DNA of 64,000 nt from Desulfitobacterium dichloroeliminans LMG P-21439 (GCF_000243135.2 NC_019903.1:3324001-3388000), one strand, 5' to 3'; shown: positions 1 to 9,564, counted from the first letter of the stretch. Notes: generated from the sequence alone by a model not told the origin. Translations and numbers: made by a program.

Positions 1-499
1 ATTTTAGAAAATCCATTATGCGCCTTCTTATTGTTTTAAGGGCAATCATATCGATTTTATCGACTAATATAGAAGTCGTATCTGAAATCGTTTTAATTAA
101 ATAGGTTAGAAAGCGGATATCATTTTGGCAAATATCAATGATACGTTCCTTACGCAAATGCAAGATTGTTGCTTTTGTTGAAGCAAATATGGTCATGGGA
201 TAGTAATTTCTGCTAGAAAATAATAGATTTGCTCCGATGATATCCCCTTTTAAGAACGTGTTGATTATTAGTATATTCCCGTTTTCTTCTATTTTTTGAA
301 CAGATACCTGCCCATCTAGAACAATGTCAACGGATTGGCATAGTTCATTATGAAGATGAATAATTTGCCCCTTATCGTATTCACTTACCGCATAATTTGA
401 GGACACAATGAGCTCGTTCAAATCATCAAGAGAAAAAAAAGAAAAAAAATTGATTCCGGAAATCGCAGTGCTGTATTGATGGATAATTATTTCATTCAC
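1..499 (-). CDS. Crp/Fnr-family transcriptional regulator, N-terminal part (runs off the window)
   Basis: Translation of the minus strand from GTG at 499 gives an open frame to the window edge (about 166 residues). It reads as a cyclic-nucleotide-binding-type sensor domain: a beta-roll stretch with the KGQIIHLH and LDGQVSVQK segments, a KGDIIGANLLF motif, then a long dimerisation helix and the beginning of a DNA-binding domain (IRRRIMDFLK). The C-terminal helix-turn-helix lies outside the window. An in-frame TAA lies four codons upstream of the GTG, so the start cannot be far away; AAGG about 12 bases upstream is a weak ribosome site. It is transcribed divergently from the RND efflux operon, so it is a candidate regulator of that operon (inference). 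No cysteine cluster is visible in the part present, so an Fnr-type iron-sulfur sensor is not indicated. Confidence 0.8.
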   Translation of the reverse strand, partial: MNEIIIHQYSTAISGINFFSFFSLDDLNELIVSSNYAVSEYDKGQIIHLHNELCQSVDIVLDGQVSVQKIEENGNILIINTFLKGDIIGANLLFSSRNYYPMTIFASTKATILHLRKERIIDICQNDIRFLTYLIKTISDTTSILVDKIDMIALKTIRRRIMDFLK

Positions 500-506
500 C
501 CCTATT

Positions 507-522
507 AGTTACCTTGGTAACT
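507..522. promoter_or_regulatory. Perfect inverted repeat between divergent Crp/Fnr regulator and RND operon
   Basis: The arms AGTTACC and GGTAACT are separated by TT. The site lies 8 bases upstream of the regulator's GTG and about 66 bases upstream of the efflux operon start. A TATACT (544-549) is a possible -10 for the efflux operon, and the palindrome lies just upstream of where its -35 would be. This position suits an operator; which protein binds is unknown. Confidence 0.45.
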
Positions 523-587
523 TTTTTAACCTGCGTCTTTAGTTATACTTAGAAAGAAATTTTAATGGCGGAGGGTTAAACATAGCT

Positions 588-1676
588 ATGAGAAAAAAGC
601 GTCTTAGATTAATTACAGTTCTTTTGGTGTTGCTAATAGTACTAAGTGGGTGTGCTAAGGAAGAGCTACCACTTCAGGAAAGCTTCAAGAATGTTGAAGT
701 ACAAGTCATACAGGAAGAAGACAGCCCGGTTACTATCCATTATTCCGGAGTTGTTAAGCCTGATGATTCTAAAGGTTTAAGCTTTAATAAATCCGGTAAA
801 GTCGTCGAGATTTATGTGGATGAAAATGATTATGTAGAGAGGGGTTCAGTGATTGCTTTATTAGATCAAGAAGTACCTAACTATGAAGTCAAGGCTTCTC
901 AAGCCAATCTAAATGCAGCAAAGCTAGATTATGACAAAGCAAAAGAATCCTATCTTTATGCAGAAGATCAGCTTGATAAAATGAAAAAACTCTATGAGGC
1001 AGGTGCTGTGTCCCAAGCTGATTATAATAAAGCAAACTTATCCGCGCAAACTGCCAAAATCTCCATAGATCAGGCAGAAGTAAAACATAAACAACTCAAT
1101 GAAGATTATAACTTAAAACTAAGCAACCTGGGCGATACCAAACTAGTTGCTGACATGAGCGGTTACATTCTAGCGGTAAATTACAAAAATGGTGATATGG
1201 TTCAAGCGGGTATGCCCATTGTTACTCTGTCTAATGGCAAAACAAAAATCCTTGTAGGGATAAGTGATAAGGATTTGAAAACGGTTAAAAAGGATATGAA
1301 TGTGACTATCCGATATCAAGAGAATGACCTTCCGGGTAAGGTATCGATGATCTCTCTCACTCCAGATTCTACGACCCGAACTTATCCGGTTGAACTATCC
1401 TTTGATGCAAAAGATGTTCCACTTGGTGCCATTGTAGAGACAAGCTTCACTATTGGTCAACAAACAGCTACCTGGATACCTTTGAATGCAATTTTGGCTT
1501 CAACCATTGATTATGTTTATGTAGCGTTAGATGACAAAGCTGTCAAGAAGTCTGTAGAGATGCTAGATGTTCAAGGAAGCAACGCACGTGTTAAGGGTTT
1601 GGAGGTAGGAGATCAGCTTATTGTCAAAGGAATGAAATCTATTAAGGAAGGCACCGTCTTACAAATAGTCAATTAA
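588..1676 (+). CDS. RND efflux periplasmic-adaptor-type (membrane fusion) lipoprotein
   Basis: This 362-residue protein starts at ATG 588 behind GGAGGG. It has a lipoprotein signal with lipobox LSGC (Cys22), so it is anchored on the outer face of the cytoplasmic membrane. The central part has the membrane-fusion-protein layout: a first half of a biotinyl-lipoyl-like domain (GKVVEIYVDENDYVERGSVIALLD), a coiled-coil hairpin of about 80 residues rich in Ala, Lys and Tyr, then the second lipoyl half (ADMSGYILAVNYKNGDMVQAG) and beta-barrel segments. The next gene, 11 bases downstream, is the RND pump, so the two form one operon. In Gram-positive bacteria such pairs work without an outer-membrane channel. 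The substrate cannot be read from the sequence. Confidence 0.9.
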   Translation: MRKKRLRLITVLLVLLIVLSGCAKEELPLQESFKNVEVQVIQEEDSPVTIHYSGVVKPDDSKGLSFNKSGKVVEIYVDENDYVERGSVIALLDQEVPNYEVKASQANLNAAKLDYDKAKESYLYAEDQLDKMKKLYEAGAVSQADYNKANLSAQTAKISIDQAEVKHKQLNEDYNLKLSNLGDTKLVADMSGYILAVNYKNGDMVQAGMPIVTLSNGKTKILVGISDKDLKTVKKDMNVTIRYQENDLPGKVSMISLTPDSTTRTYPVELSFDAKDVPLGAIVETSFTIGQQTATWIPLNAILASTIDYVYVALDDKAVKKSVEMLDVQGSNARVKGLEVGDQLIVKGMKSIKEGTVLQIVN

Positions 1677-1687
1677 AGGAGACACCC

Positions 1688-4600
1688 ATGAAGAAGAACA
1701 TTTCATATTACGCTATTAAAAATAGTAGATTTACAATTTTTTTAATTATATTAAGCGTCATTGCCGCGGGATATTCTTATTACTTTCTTCCTAGACAGGA
1801 ATCTCCGGATATTAGTGCCCCCAAAGCAATCGTTACGACAGTGTATCCCGGGGCATCACCAGAGGATGTAGAGGAACTCATAACAAAGAAAATTGAAGAT
1901 GTCGTGGTGGAAGTTGAAGGGTATGACTTTCTCAGTTCCACCTCAAAAAACGGCATCTCTATGGTTGCTGTTTTTCTTGAAAATGGAGTTGATGCGGATG
2001 CTGCCTGGGATGACATGGAAGAAAAGTTAGCCAATCTGCAAGCCGAACTTCCTGAACAGAGCCTGCCCATGAATGTAAATACAGATTTTGCCGAAACAGC
2101 TGGAATGCTTATTAGCATATCCAGTGATAACAAATCATATAAGGAACTTTCCGACTATGCCGACCAGTTAAAAGATGAACTGAGTAAGATTGATGGAGTG
2201 CAAAAGTTTGAAATCGACGGTGCCCTTAGTGAAAACATCGAAATTAAAGTGGATATAGAAAAGTTAAATCAGTATAAAATTTCTCTAGAAGATATTTCAA
2301 ATATGATAAAAGCAGAAAATATCCAGATGCCTTCAGGAAAGGTCGATAACAACGAGCTGGCGATTGTTGTTCAGACAAATGCTGCCTATACAACCCTTGA
2401 TGAAATAAAAAATACTGTCCTGATTACTTCGCCTCAAAACCTCTCTCAAGTAAAAATTGCAGATATTGCCGAGGTAAGTTATCAAGTGGACGATTCCTTA
2501 CCAAGATTCAAACTGAACGGGCAAAAAACCGTTCTCTTATCAGGGTATTTTGAGGGTTCTGTAAACGCTGTTTTAACTGGGAAAAACGTAGAACAAAAAG
2601 TTAATGAATTCAGTAAAGCTCTACCCAGTGAAATTGCTTTTAACCAAGTAACCTTTCAGCCCCATGATATTGAGAGATCTATCAATGATTTTATCATTAA
2701 TCTGATAGAAGCTGTAATTTTAGTAATTGCTGTTGTATTTATAGGGATGGGATCTAGAAAAGCAATTATCGTTTCAACAACGATTCCTCTTTCCCTTGCT
2801 TTAACCTTCTCGGCAATGTATGTCCTTGGCATAAAATTAGAGCAGATGTCGATATCCGCTTTGATCATCTCCTTAGGAATGCTGGTGGATAATGCAATCG
2901 TAGCCAGTGACTCCATACAATACTATATTGATCAAGGCAAGGGACAGCTCGAAGCGGTGATCGAAGGTGTACGTGCGGTCTCCTATGCTATGCTGACATC
3001 CACCTTAACGATAGTTTTTGCCTTTACACCTTTACTCCTAATGGACTCTGCTGTGGGTCAATATGTTTTTGGAATTCCATCTGTAGTGATCATCGCCTTA
3101 CTCAGTTCCTATGTCTGTGCCTTGGTCACAACACCTTTTATGGCCTATTTCTTCTTTAAAAAGACTGATAGCAAAAAAATTGCCAATACATCAAAGACCC
3201 GACATTTTTTCTCCATGCTTTTAGAAAAAGCCCTACAAAGAAAAATCGCAACCGTTTTGATCATCTTTTTAGCCTTTGGATTTTCACTGTTATTAGTTAG
3301 ACAGTTAGAAGTAAGTTTGTTTCCGAAGGCCGATAAAAATATTCTCAACCTCTATGTAACCTCTGAGAATGCTTCAGACATCAATGAACTTGATCGGCTA
3401 TCAAGCAGTGTACGTGAACTTTTAATGGAACAGCCTGAAGTTGTAAGTATTGTGGAAGCCATCGGTGATGGATTGCCAAAGTTTTATATGACTGTAAGTC
3501 CAGCCTCCAAATCGGATGACAGTGGGCAAACACTCGTAACCTTTGATCTAGAAAAAGGTAAGCGATTTACAACCAAGGGAGAATTTTTAGACTTTATCCA
3601 GGCTGAGTTAAATAACAATGTAGTCGGTGGAACTGTAACAGCTCATTTGCTTGATGCGGGAAGCAGCAGTGCCCATCCTATTTCTGTTCGTGTATCGGCA
3701 AGGGATATGGAACGCCTTGAGCAAGTTATCGGCCTGATTGAGGCTGAGATGGAGGAAATCGAGGGTACGATAAATATCGGAGATACCTTTGTCGCCCAAG
3801 AATATCAGTTTTATGTCAATGTAAATGAAAACCTCGCCGGGAGTTATGGCCTCACCAAATATGATGTGCAAAAAGAAATTACCAATGCGTTAAAAGGAAA
3901 TGCTACCTCGATTCTTAGGCGAAACAGCAATGAATATCCTATAAGAGTCATGAGCAATATTGAAACTAAGGAACAACTAGAATCACTCATGATAAAATCT
4001 ACTAAGACCGGCGCAAAGGTACCCCTAAAAACAATTGCCGCGATTGAGACCCGTGCTGAATATCCGACCCTAACTCGATATAATCGGGAACGTAGTGTAG
4101 AGGTTTACTCTGATTTGCTTACAGGGTATGAAGCCAAAGATATCGAAACGCAATTAATGACAAGAATCACTGCACTTAACCTGGAAGATATCACGGTAGA
4201 TTTTGATAGCGGACAAATGGCATTGATCAAAGATAGTTTCTCCCAGTTAGGTGTGTTAGGGATATTTTCGCTATTTCTCATTCTGACCGTGCTGGTGCTG
4301 CAGTTTAACTCCTTTAAACAAGCTGCGATTATCCTGAGCACTATCCCCGTATCCTTCACAGGCGGTATCCTAGGATTATTTTTAACTGGTCAAAATTTAT
4401 CCTTTACAGCTTTTTTGGGTATTGTTAGTTTGATGGGGATTGTTGTCGGGAATGGTATCATCCTAATGGATTATATTAATGTGGAACTAGAAGCGGGAAG
4501 AGAACTTCAGGAGGCCTGTAAGGCCGCAGCCGCTAGGAGATTCTCACCGATTATGAATAGTTCTGTTACTACTGTTATCGGCTTAATTCCTTTGGCTATT

Positions 4601-4753
4601 TCTGGCGGGGAAACCTTTCGGCCGATGGCGATTGCCATAATATCCGGGCTTTCACTTTCAACGTTACTTTCCTTGGTTGTGGTGCCAATGTTGGCATCCA
4701 TCGGCAATAAGAAGAGTAACTCTGTTGACCCTTCTGCTAATTTGACTGTCTAG
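1688..4753 (+). CDS. RND-family efflux transporter (AcrB/CusA-type)
   Basis: At 1021 residues this is the usual length for an RND pump. An N-terminal membrane segment (TIFLIILSVIAAGYSYYFL) is followed by a large extracytoplasmic porter loop, a block of membrane helices from about residue 335 to 500, a second porter loop and a final helix block from about 860. The fourth helix carries LGMLVDNAIVASD, with a single Asp in the proton-relay position where HAE1 pumps have two, and the matching second-half helix has GIVVGNGIILMDY. It follows the adaptor lipoprotein by 11 bases with AAAGGAG as ribosome site. Proton-driven export of an unknown hydrophobic or toxic compound is inferred from family. Its last 17 bases overlap the convergent MBL-fold gene. 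Confidence 0.93.
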   Translation: MKKNISYYAIKNSRFTIFLIILSVIAAGYSYYFLPRQESPDISAPKAIVTTVYPGASPEDVEELITKKIEDVVVEVEGYDFLSSTSKNGISMVAVFLENGVDADAAWDDMEEKLANLQAELPEQSLPMNVNTDFAETAGMLISISSDNKSYKELSDYADQLKDELSKIDGVQKFEIDGALSENIEIKVDIEKLNQYKISLEDISNMIKAENIQMPSGKVDNNELAIVVQTNAAYTTLDEIKNTVLITSPQNLSQVKIADIAEVSYQVDDSLPRFKLNGQKTVLLSGYFEGSVNAVLTGKNVEQKVNEFSKALPSEIAFNQVTFQPHDIERSINDFIINLIEAVILVIAVVFIGMGSRKAIIVSTTIPLSLALTFSAMYVLGIKLEQMSISALIISLGMLVDNAIVASDSIQYYIDQGKGQLEAVIEGVRAVSYAMLTSTLTIVFAFTPLLLMDSAVGQYVFGIPSVVIIALLSSYVCALVTTPFMAYFFFKKTDSKKIANTSKTRHFFSMLLEKALQRKIATVLIIFLAFGFSLLLVRQLEVSLFPKADKNILNLYVTSENASDINELDRLSSSVRELLMEQPEVVSIVEAIGDGLPKFYMTVSPASKSDDSGQTLVTFDLEKGKRFTTKGEFLDFIQAELNNNVVGGTVTAHLLDAGSSSAHPISVRVSARDMERLEQVIGLIEAEMEEIEGTINIGDTFVAQEYQFYVNVNENLAGSYGLTKYDVQKEITNALKGNATSILRRNSNEYPIRVMSNIETKEQLESLMIKSTKTGAKVPLKTIAAIETRAEYPTLTRYNRERSVEVYSDLLTGYEAKDIETQLMTRITALNLEDITVDFDSGQMALIKDSFSQLGVLGIFSLFLILTVLVLQFNSFKQAAIILSTIPVSFTGGILGLFLTGQNLSFTAFLGIVSLMGIVVGNGIILMDYINVELEAGRELQEACKAAAARRFSPIMNSSVTTVIGLIPLAISGGETFRPMAIAIISGLSLSTLLSLVVVPMLASIGNKKSNSVDPSANLTV

Positions 4754-5648
4754 GAAGATTAAGTTTTAAGGATTCCCAACCATACACATAATGCATATGG
4801 ATAAAAGCCGTCATGGGGTCGAATTTGCCTTTGCTTAAGCTCAGAGCTTTGGTAAAAATGGATTCACCGGGAACATAACTTTCGACCTGCCTGAGTATTT
4901 GATTGCGAATCTCTTGGCAACGGGATTCCGGAGATTTCCGAGCCAGGCCATGGGCCGGCAAGTAGGCTCTTGCCCCGAGAGCTTCTATCCGTTCCAAAGC
5001 ATGAAGATAACTAGGTAAGCCACTGACTAATTCACCATTCTCCAGCCATGCTCCCGGATAAGGGACCACATCAGGTAGAAGAGAATCTCCTGTAAAGAGC
5101 AATCCCAAGTCTTCTTCGTAGTAGGAAAGGTGCCCTGCGGTATGGCCCGGTGTAGATATAGTTTTAAGGGTGTAATTACCGGCCTGGATAACAGCACCAA
5201 CGTCGATCTTTTCGACTCCCTCCGGCAGGGTTGAAAAAAAGGTTAGTCTTTTATTGTATTCTAAGATTATCGCCAACTGCTCTGGAGGTACTCCCCAGAC
5301 CTTATCTGCATAAGCTTCATAGATTTTAAAGCTCTTGCCACTACTAAAGTTAACCCATTCTTCATAATCCCGCGTACCGCTGAGAATACGTGCCCCATCT
5401 CTTCTTAGGCTTTCCGCTCCCCCCGCATGGTCCACATGCCAATGGGTCAGGAGTACTTGTTCGAGACGTGGGATGCCTAATTCCTTGAGCGCTTCTTGAA
5501 TCGCTTGGTATACTTCAGGATCATTCGTTCCTGTATCAATCATGGTCGGAACCTTACCGCGGAAAATATAGAGATTTACCTTGTTGATGCTTAACTTCAC
5601 TGAAACCTCGAGGCAAAAGATTTCAGGTGCAATCTCTCTTAATACCAT
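4737..5648 (-). CDS. MBL-fold metallo-hydrolase
   Basis: This 303-residue protein has the metallo-beta-lactamase-fold metal sites: THWHVDHAGG (HxHxDH) near residue 90, the PGHTAGH segment, the Asp in LFTGDSLLPD, and a C-terminal LPAHGL histidine. Together these predict a two-metal hydrolase of the glyoxalase II/RNase Z-like superfamily. The C-terminal 60 residues form a helical extension, seen in the subgroup acting on thioesters or lactones, but the substrate cannot be named. It is monocistronic and convergent with the RND pump, overlapping its 3' end by 17 bases, so the two cannot be terminated separately within the overlap. Confidence 0.85.
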   Translation of the reverse strand: MVLREIAPEIFCLEVSVKLSINKVNLYIFRGKVPTMIDTGTNDPEVYQAIQEALKELGIPRLEQVLLTHWHVDHAGGAESLRRDGARILSGTRDYEEWVNFSSGKSFKIYEAYADKVWGVPPEQLAIILEYNKRLTFFSTLPEGVEKIDVGAVIQAGNYTLKTISTPGHTAGHLSYYEEDLGLLFTGDSLLPDVVPYPGAWLENGELVSGLPSYLHALERIEALGARAYLPAHGLARKSPESRCQEIRNQILRQVESYVPGESIFTKALSLSKGKFDPMTAFIHMHYVYGWESLKLNLPRQSN

Positions 5649-5896
5649 TTTCTGTCCCCTCTAATCTCACTACTTAATATCTCTTAATAATTAAGACAGA
5701 CCAGCTTCCCAGCTATCTCTAACTCTTACTTACAATATCACTAGCTGTCTACTAACTATCTTACTTACAATTCCTCAAACTCTCTATATCATAATCTTTC
5801 TTCAGCTATCTGTCTATTTGTGCCCGTTGTCAACCTGTAGTAAGATTAGCCTATAAACCTATATTTATTCAAATTATCTAAGGAGGCCCTTCGTCA

Positions 5897-6073
5897 ATGA
5901 CTATAGAAGCTATACACGAATCAGATCAGCTTAAAGAAAATCAGCTTAAGGATCAACAAAGAGTGGACAACTCTTATCAGGTGGTCTGCTCTGAATGCCA
6001 CAGGACCGTCATCTATTCAGGCGAGGGTGGCGAAGTTTACCTAATAGTATGTGATCAGTGTGAAGGACTTTAA
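5897..6073 (+). CDS. Small CxxC...CxxC protein (58 residues), unknown function
   Basis: A short gene starts at ATG 5897 with an AGGAGG ribosome site at 5881-5886 and ends at TAA 6071-6073. The first half is polar and charged (Gln, Lys, Asp, Glu); the second half carries CSEC and CDQC separated by about 21 residues, a plausible zinc-ribbon or rubredoxin-like knuckle. A strong terminator follows 3 bases after the stop, and a TTGTCA/TATAAA pair lies upstream with a long 19-base spacer. These signals argue for a real gene. I do not recognise the family. Confidence 0.7.
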   Translation: MTIEAIHESDQLKENQLKDQQRVDNSYQVVCSECHRTVIYSGEGGEVYLIVCDQCEGL

Positions 6074-6076
6074 GAG

Positions 6077-6111
6077 GAGACGGTCATGAATTCATGACCG
6101 TCTCTTTTTTT
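6077..6111 (+). terminator. Rho-independent terminator of the small CxxC gene
   Basis: A perfect 28-base palindrome (6077-6104, arms GAGACGGTCATGAA/TTCATGACCGTCTC) is followed by seven T. It ends exactly at the 3' end of the convergent minus-strand gene. Confidence 0.9.
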
Positions 6112-8172
6112 CTAGATCCTTTGGGCTAGAATTTCCGCTATATCGAAGGCTTTGGTCTTGGCAGCGGCTTCTTCCTTGGCATTGAGGCCGTCATTAATCA
6201 TGGTTAGACAGAAGGGGCAGGCCGTACCGACGATCTCAGCTCCCGTAGCCAGAGCTTCCTCCGTGCGCAGCTCATTAATGCGCTCTCCCCCATGCTCTTC
6301 CAACCACATACGACCGCCACCGGCACCGCAACAAAAGCTTTTCTCCTTAGTCCTTTTCATTTCGATAACCTTCATGCCAGCTCTCTTGAGGATTTCCCGC
6401 GGTTCGCTGTAGATCTTATTATAGCGTCCTAAGTAGCAAGAATCATGATAGGTCATCCGGAGCTGGAGTTCTTCTCCCCTACTTTCCCCATCATTAAGAT
6501 TCTCCCCGTCACTAAGCCTAAGTCTACCGCTATCCATAAGCTCTTTGAGATAGGTTGTATGATGGACAACCTCAAACTTTCCACCTAATTGTGGGTAATC
6601 CTTGCTGAGAGTTTGAAAGCAGTGAGGACATTGGGTAATGATCCTTTTTACCCCATATCCATTCATGACTTCAATATTCTCAGCAGCCAAGGTTTGATAG
6701 AGAAATTCATTACCTAGCTTGCGGGCTGAGTCGCCGCAGCATTTTTCCTCATTGCCAAGAATGGCAAAATTTACATTGGCGGCCCGAAGCAATTTGACCA
6801 AAGCAGCCGAAATCTTTTGGTTGCGGGCATCAAAGGCCCCGGAGCAACCTGGCCAGTAGAGAATTTCCGCATCAGGATTCTCTGTAAGTGTCGGGACCTC
6901 CAATCCCTTCAGGAATTCTTCCCGTTTGTTCCAACCGATACCCCAAGGGTTGCCATTGTTCTCCATGTTGCGGAAGGCAAGTTGGGCTTCACTGGGGAAA
7001 CGGGATTCCATGAGCACAAGATTTCTTCTCATCTCCACGGTTTTATCCACATGCTCCACAAAAACAGGACATTGCTGTTCGCAAGATCGGCAGGTGGTAC
7101 AGTCCCAAAGATCTTGCTCCTGGATTACTTCTCCTATCAATGCGCGTCCAGGTGCTATTTCCAGTGCTGCGGTCCCATCAACAGTAGTCGCAGCTTCACC
7201 TGAAGCCATTGCCACTTCATACTCCTCTTCGGCTCTCACCTTAATATCTTGGATGATTTGCTTGGGATTGAGATGTTTCCCACTGACATAAGCAGGGCAA
7301 TTCTCTTGGCAGCGTCCGCAGCGAATACAGACATCCGAGTTGAAGATGGCTTTCCAAGAGAGTTGCTTGAATTCACTTAAGCCGAAGGTCTCTTGGGATT
7401 CGTCTTCAAAATCGATAAGCTCCGGAACACCGACTGGCCCACCCTTACGAAGGAATTGATTAACAGGTCCCAAAACAATGTGGAAAAGCTTAGAATAGGG
7501 CAGATAGGCGATGAAGGAAAAGGCTATAAGCATGTGAAACCACCAGGTGTACTTGTGCATAGCCAGCAGCTGATCTTGGCTAAACATGACTTGGAGGGGT
7601 TCAATCATCCAGTAGCCTGCGAATCCATAAATGGCCCAAGGGTCGTGCTCGCTGGCCATTCGGAATCCTTGAACAAAGAAGCCAGTCACTAAGATGATGA
7701 AAATTAGGCTGAGTGCTATGAGATCATCTTGTGTGTTATCCAGTTTATCAGGGCGTTTGATATAACGTCGGTAATAAAGATAGACAACCCCGATTATTGC
7801 TAGCAGACCAAAGAGGTTCGTCGTTATCTTAATAAAGACATACAAAGCCCCTTGGAAAATATTAATCCCAAAGTCTGCTTGCAAGGTAATAATGGCTGTG
7901 GCAAAGAAGAGAAAAATGAACCCTACAAGGACCGCTAGGTGCATCACTCCCGGAGCAATGTCTTTCAGAATCCGTTTGTGGCCAAAGCCATAAACAAAAA
8001 CATTCTTTATCCCTTGCCAGCCATCTTTCCAGCGGTTCTCCGGCTGCCCCATCTTCCAAAGACGGTATCGTCGAATAATCCCATAAGCAAAGATTACTAG
8101 CATGATTACTGCAAAAAAATACATAATGAGATGGCCTTCAATATTCCAATAAATCTCCCGAGTAGGGGACAT
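6112..8172 (-). CDS. Membrane cytochrome b / HdrD-like Fe-S oxidoreductase, EMO-like (ETF:menaquinone oxidoreductase)
   Basis: The 686 residues fuse three parts. Residues 1-235 form a NarI/HdrE-like membrane domain of about five to six helices with histidines suited to heme b (H14, H78, H206, H213). Residues 282-292 and 358-368 are two ferredoxin motifs (CIRCGRCQENCP, CTTCRSCEQQCP). Residues 443-517 and 579-655 are two CCG domains (PGCSGAF...KCCGDSARK...CPHC and DSCYLGR...FCCGAGGG...CPFC) like those of HdrD. A protein of this architecture in Syntrophomonas was reported as the ETF:(methyl)menaquinone oxidoreductase EMO (recalled). Here the gene ends a beta-oxidation run and etfBA are nearby, so transfer of acyl-CoA dehydrogenase electrons through ETF to menaquinone is the best reading. 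Function inferred, architecture seen directly. Confidence 0.85.
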   Translation of the reverse strand: MSPTREIYWNIEGHLIMYFFAVIMLVIFAYGIIRRYRLWKMGQPENRWKDGWQGIKNVFVYGFGHKRILKDIAPGVMHLAVLVGFIFLFFATAIITLQADFGINIFQGALYVFIKITTNLFGLLAIIGVVYLYYRRYIKRPDKLDNTQDDLIALSLIFIILVTGFFVQGFRMASEHDPWAIYGFAGYWMIEPLQVMFSQDQLLAMHKYTWWFHMLIAFSFIAYLPYSKLFHIVLGPVNQFLRKGGPVGVPELIDFEDESQETFGLSEFKQLSWKAIFNSDVCIRCGRCQENCPAYVSGKHLNPKQIIQDIKVRAEEEYEVAMASGEAATTVDGTAALEIAPGRALIGEVIQEQDLWDCTTCRSCEQQCPVFVEHVDKTVEMRRNLVLMESRFPSEAQLAFRNMENNGNPWGIGWNKREEFLKGLEVPTLTENPDAEILYWPGCSGAFDARNQKISAALVKLLRAANVNFAILGNEEKCCGDSARKLGNEFLYQTLAAENIEVMNGYGVKRIITQCPHCFQTLSKDYPQLGGKFEVVHHTTYLKELMDSGRLRLSDGENLNDGESRGEELQLRMTYHDSCYLGRYNKIYSEPREILKRAGMKVIEMKRTKEKSFCCGAGGGRMWLEEHGGERINELRTEEALATGAEIVGTACPFCLTMINDGLNAKEEAAAKTKAFDIAEILAQRI

Positions 8173-8223
8173 TCTTCCCTACCTCCTTTGCCAGCTTAAC
8201 TTCATCCTATCTTGTCATACCAA

Positions 8224-9564
8224 TTATTTATTGGACCTTCTCCAAATCCGTAGCTTTTCGGCTTCTTTGATAAGCTCTTCTCGGAAATCGGGGTGAGCCA
8301 AATTGATGAGTCGCTCGGCTCGTTGCCAGGTGGTGGCCCCTTTTAAGTTAACTTTACCGTATTCGGTAGCCACGTATTGCACCATGGGGCGGGTATCTGT
8401 GACCACTGCACCTTCCGTCAAGAGAGGACGGATTCGCGAGTGCTGTTTTCCTTCTGCACAAGTAAAAGTGGATTCCATACAAATAAAGCTGCGCCCACCT
8501 TTGGAGTTATAGGCCGCATCGACAAAGTCCAATTGTCCCCCAGCGCCGCTGATCATGCGCGGTCCGATGGTTTCTGAGCACACTTGCCCGGAGAGGTCGA
8601 TTTCTAAAGCATTATTAATCGAGACTAAATTATCGTTACGGCTGGCAATATAGCGGTCGTTGGTATAGTCCACAGGATAACCTGCCACTTGTGGATTGTT
8701 ATCGATAAAATCGTAGAGCTTTTGAGTCCCGCCGGCGAAGGTATAGACCATTCGTCCCCGGTCAATTTGTTTTTTACGGCAGGAAATGCGACCGGCATTC
8801 CACATATCTACATAGCTGTCCACTAACATCTCGGTGTGCACCCCGAGGTCTTTTAAGTCGGACTCAGCAATCATTTGACCCAGCGCATTGGGCATAGCCC
8901 CTATTCCTAATTGGATGCAATCCCCGTCGCGGAGATCTTCGAGAACATATTGGGCTATTTGACGATCGACACTGGTAATTGGAGTTGTGGGGATTTGTGG
9001 CATTCCAGTGTGGCCACCTTCGACGATGTAGTCGACTTCGGAAACATGAAGGTAGTTGCCATATCCACCATGGGCAATGGGCATATCTTCGTTTACTTCG
9101 ACAATCACTGTCTTGGCTCTATCAGCGGAGGCTCGATAGTGGGAAATCGTGGGTCCCAGGTTAAAGTTCCCATGCTGATCCATGGGACTTACTTGAACCA
9201 TAAGAACGTCAACGTGGCTGAGGTTTTCCAGGATATAGCGCGGTACTTCCGAATACCTTAAGGGAACATAGAAGGCCCGACCCATTTCATAATATTTGCG
9301 GTCAATGGCGCTAAAGTGCACACAGTCCCAGGTAAAATGCTCACCGCGAGGATCTGCCTTGACTATGGCATGAGGTCGCATGCTCACTCCGGCTAAGAGC
9401 TGGATATCTTTGAGTTCGGGAGTCCGCTTGGCTAATGCCATATCGAGTACGGGCAAGGTATTAGCAGCATAGGAGTAAATGATCCAATCTCCACTCTTGA
9501 CTACTCCGACTGCTTGATCCGGAGTGCATAATTTCTTACCGTATTCTTTGACCCATGTGGACAT
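8224..9564 (-). CDS. Acetyl-CoA hydrolase/transferase family CoA-transferase
   Basis: This 446-residue protein belongs to the family of 4-hydroxybutyrate and butyryl-CoA:acetate CoA-transferases. Family landmarks are GDWIIYSYAANTLP near the N terminus, QVSPMDQHGNFNLGPT near 125-140, the glycine-rich QLGIGAMPNALGQ near 220, and GVHTEML, whose Glu245 is the likely covalent catalytic glutamate. It lies between fadE and the EMO-like gene on the same strand, 51 bases from the latter. A role in activating fatty acids by CoA exchange instead of ATP, or in releasing acetate at the end of beta-oxidation, is inferred. The exact acyl group is not readable. Confidence 0.88.
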   Translation of the reverse strand: MSTWVKEYGKKLCTPDQAVGVVKSGDWIIYSYAANTLPVLDMALAKRTPELKDIQLLAGVSMRPHAIVKADPRGEHFTWDCVHFSAIDRKYYEMGRAFYVPLRYSEVPRYILENLSHVDVLMVQVSPMDQHGNFNLGPTISHYRASADRAKTVIVEVNEDMPIAHGGYGNYLHVSEVDYIVEGGHTGMPQIPTTPITSVDRQIAQYVLEDLRDGDCIQLGIGAMPNALGQMIAESDLKDLGVHTEMLVDSYVDMWNAGRISCRKKQIDRGRMVYTFAGGTQKLYDFIDNNPQVAGYPVDYTNDRYIASRNDNLVSINNALEIDLSGQVCSETIGPRMISGAGGQLDFVDAAYNSKGGRSFICMESTFTCAEGKQHSRIRPLLTEGAVVTDTRPMVQYVATEYGKVNLKGATTWQRAERLINLAHPDFREELIKEAEKLRIWRRSNK

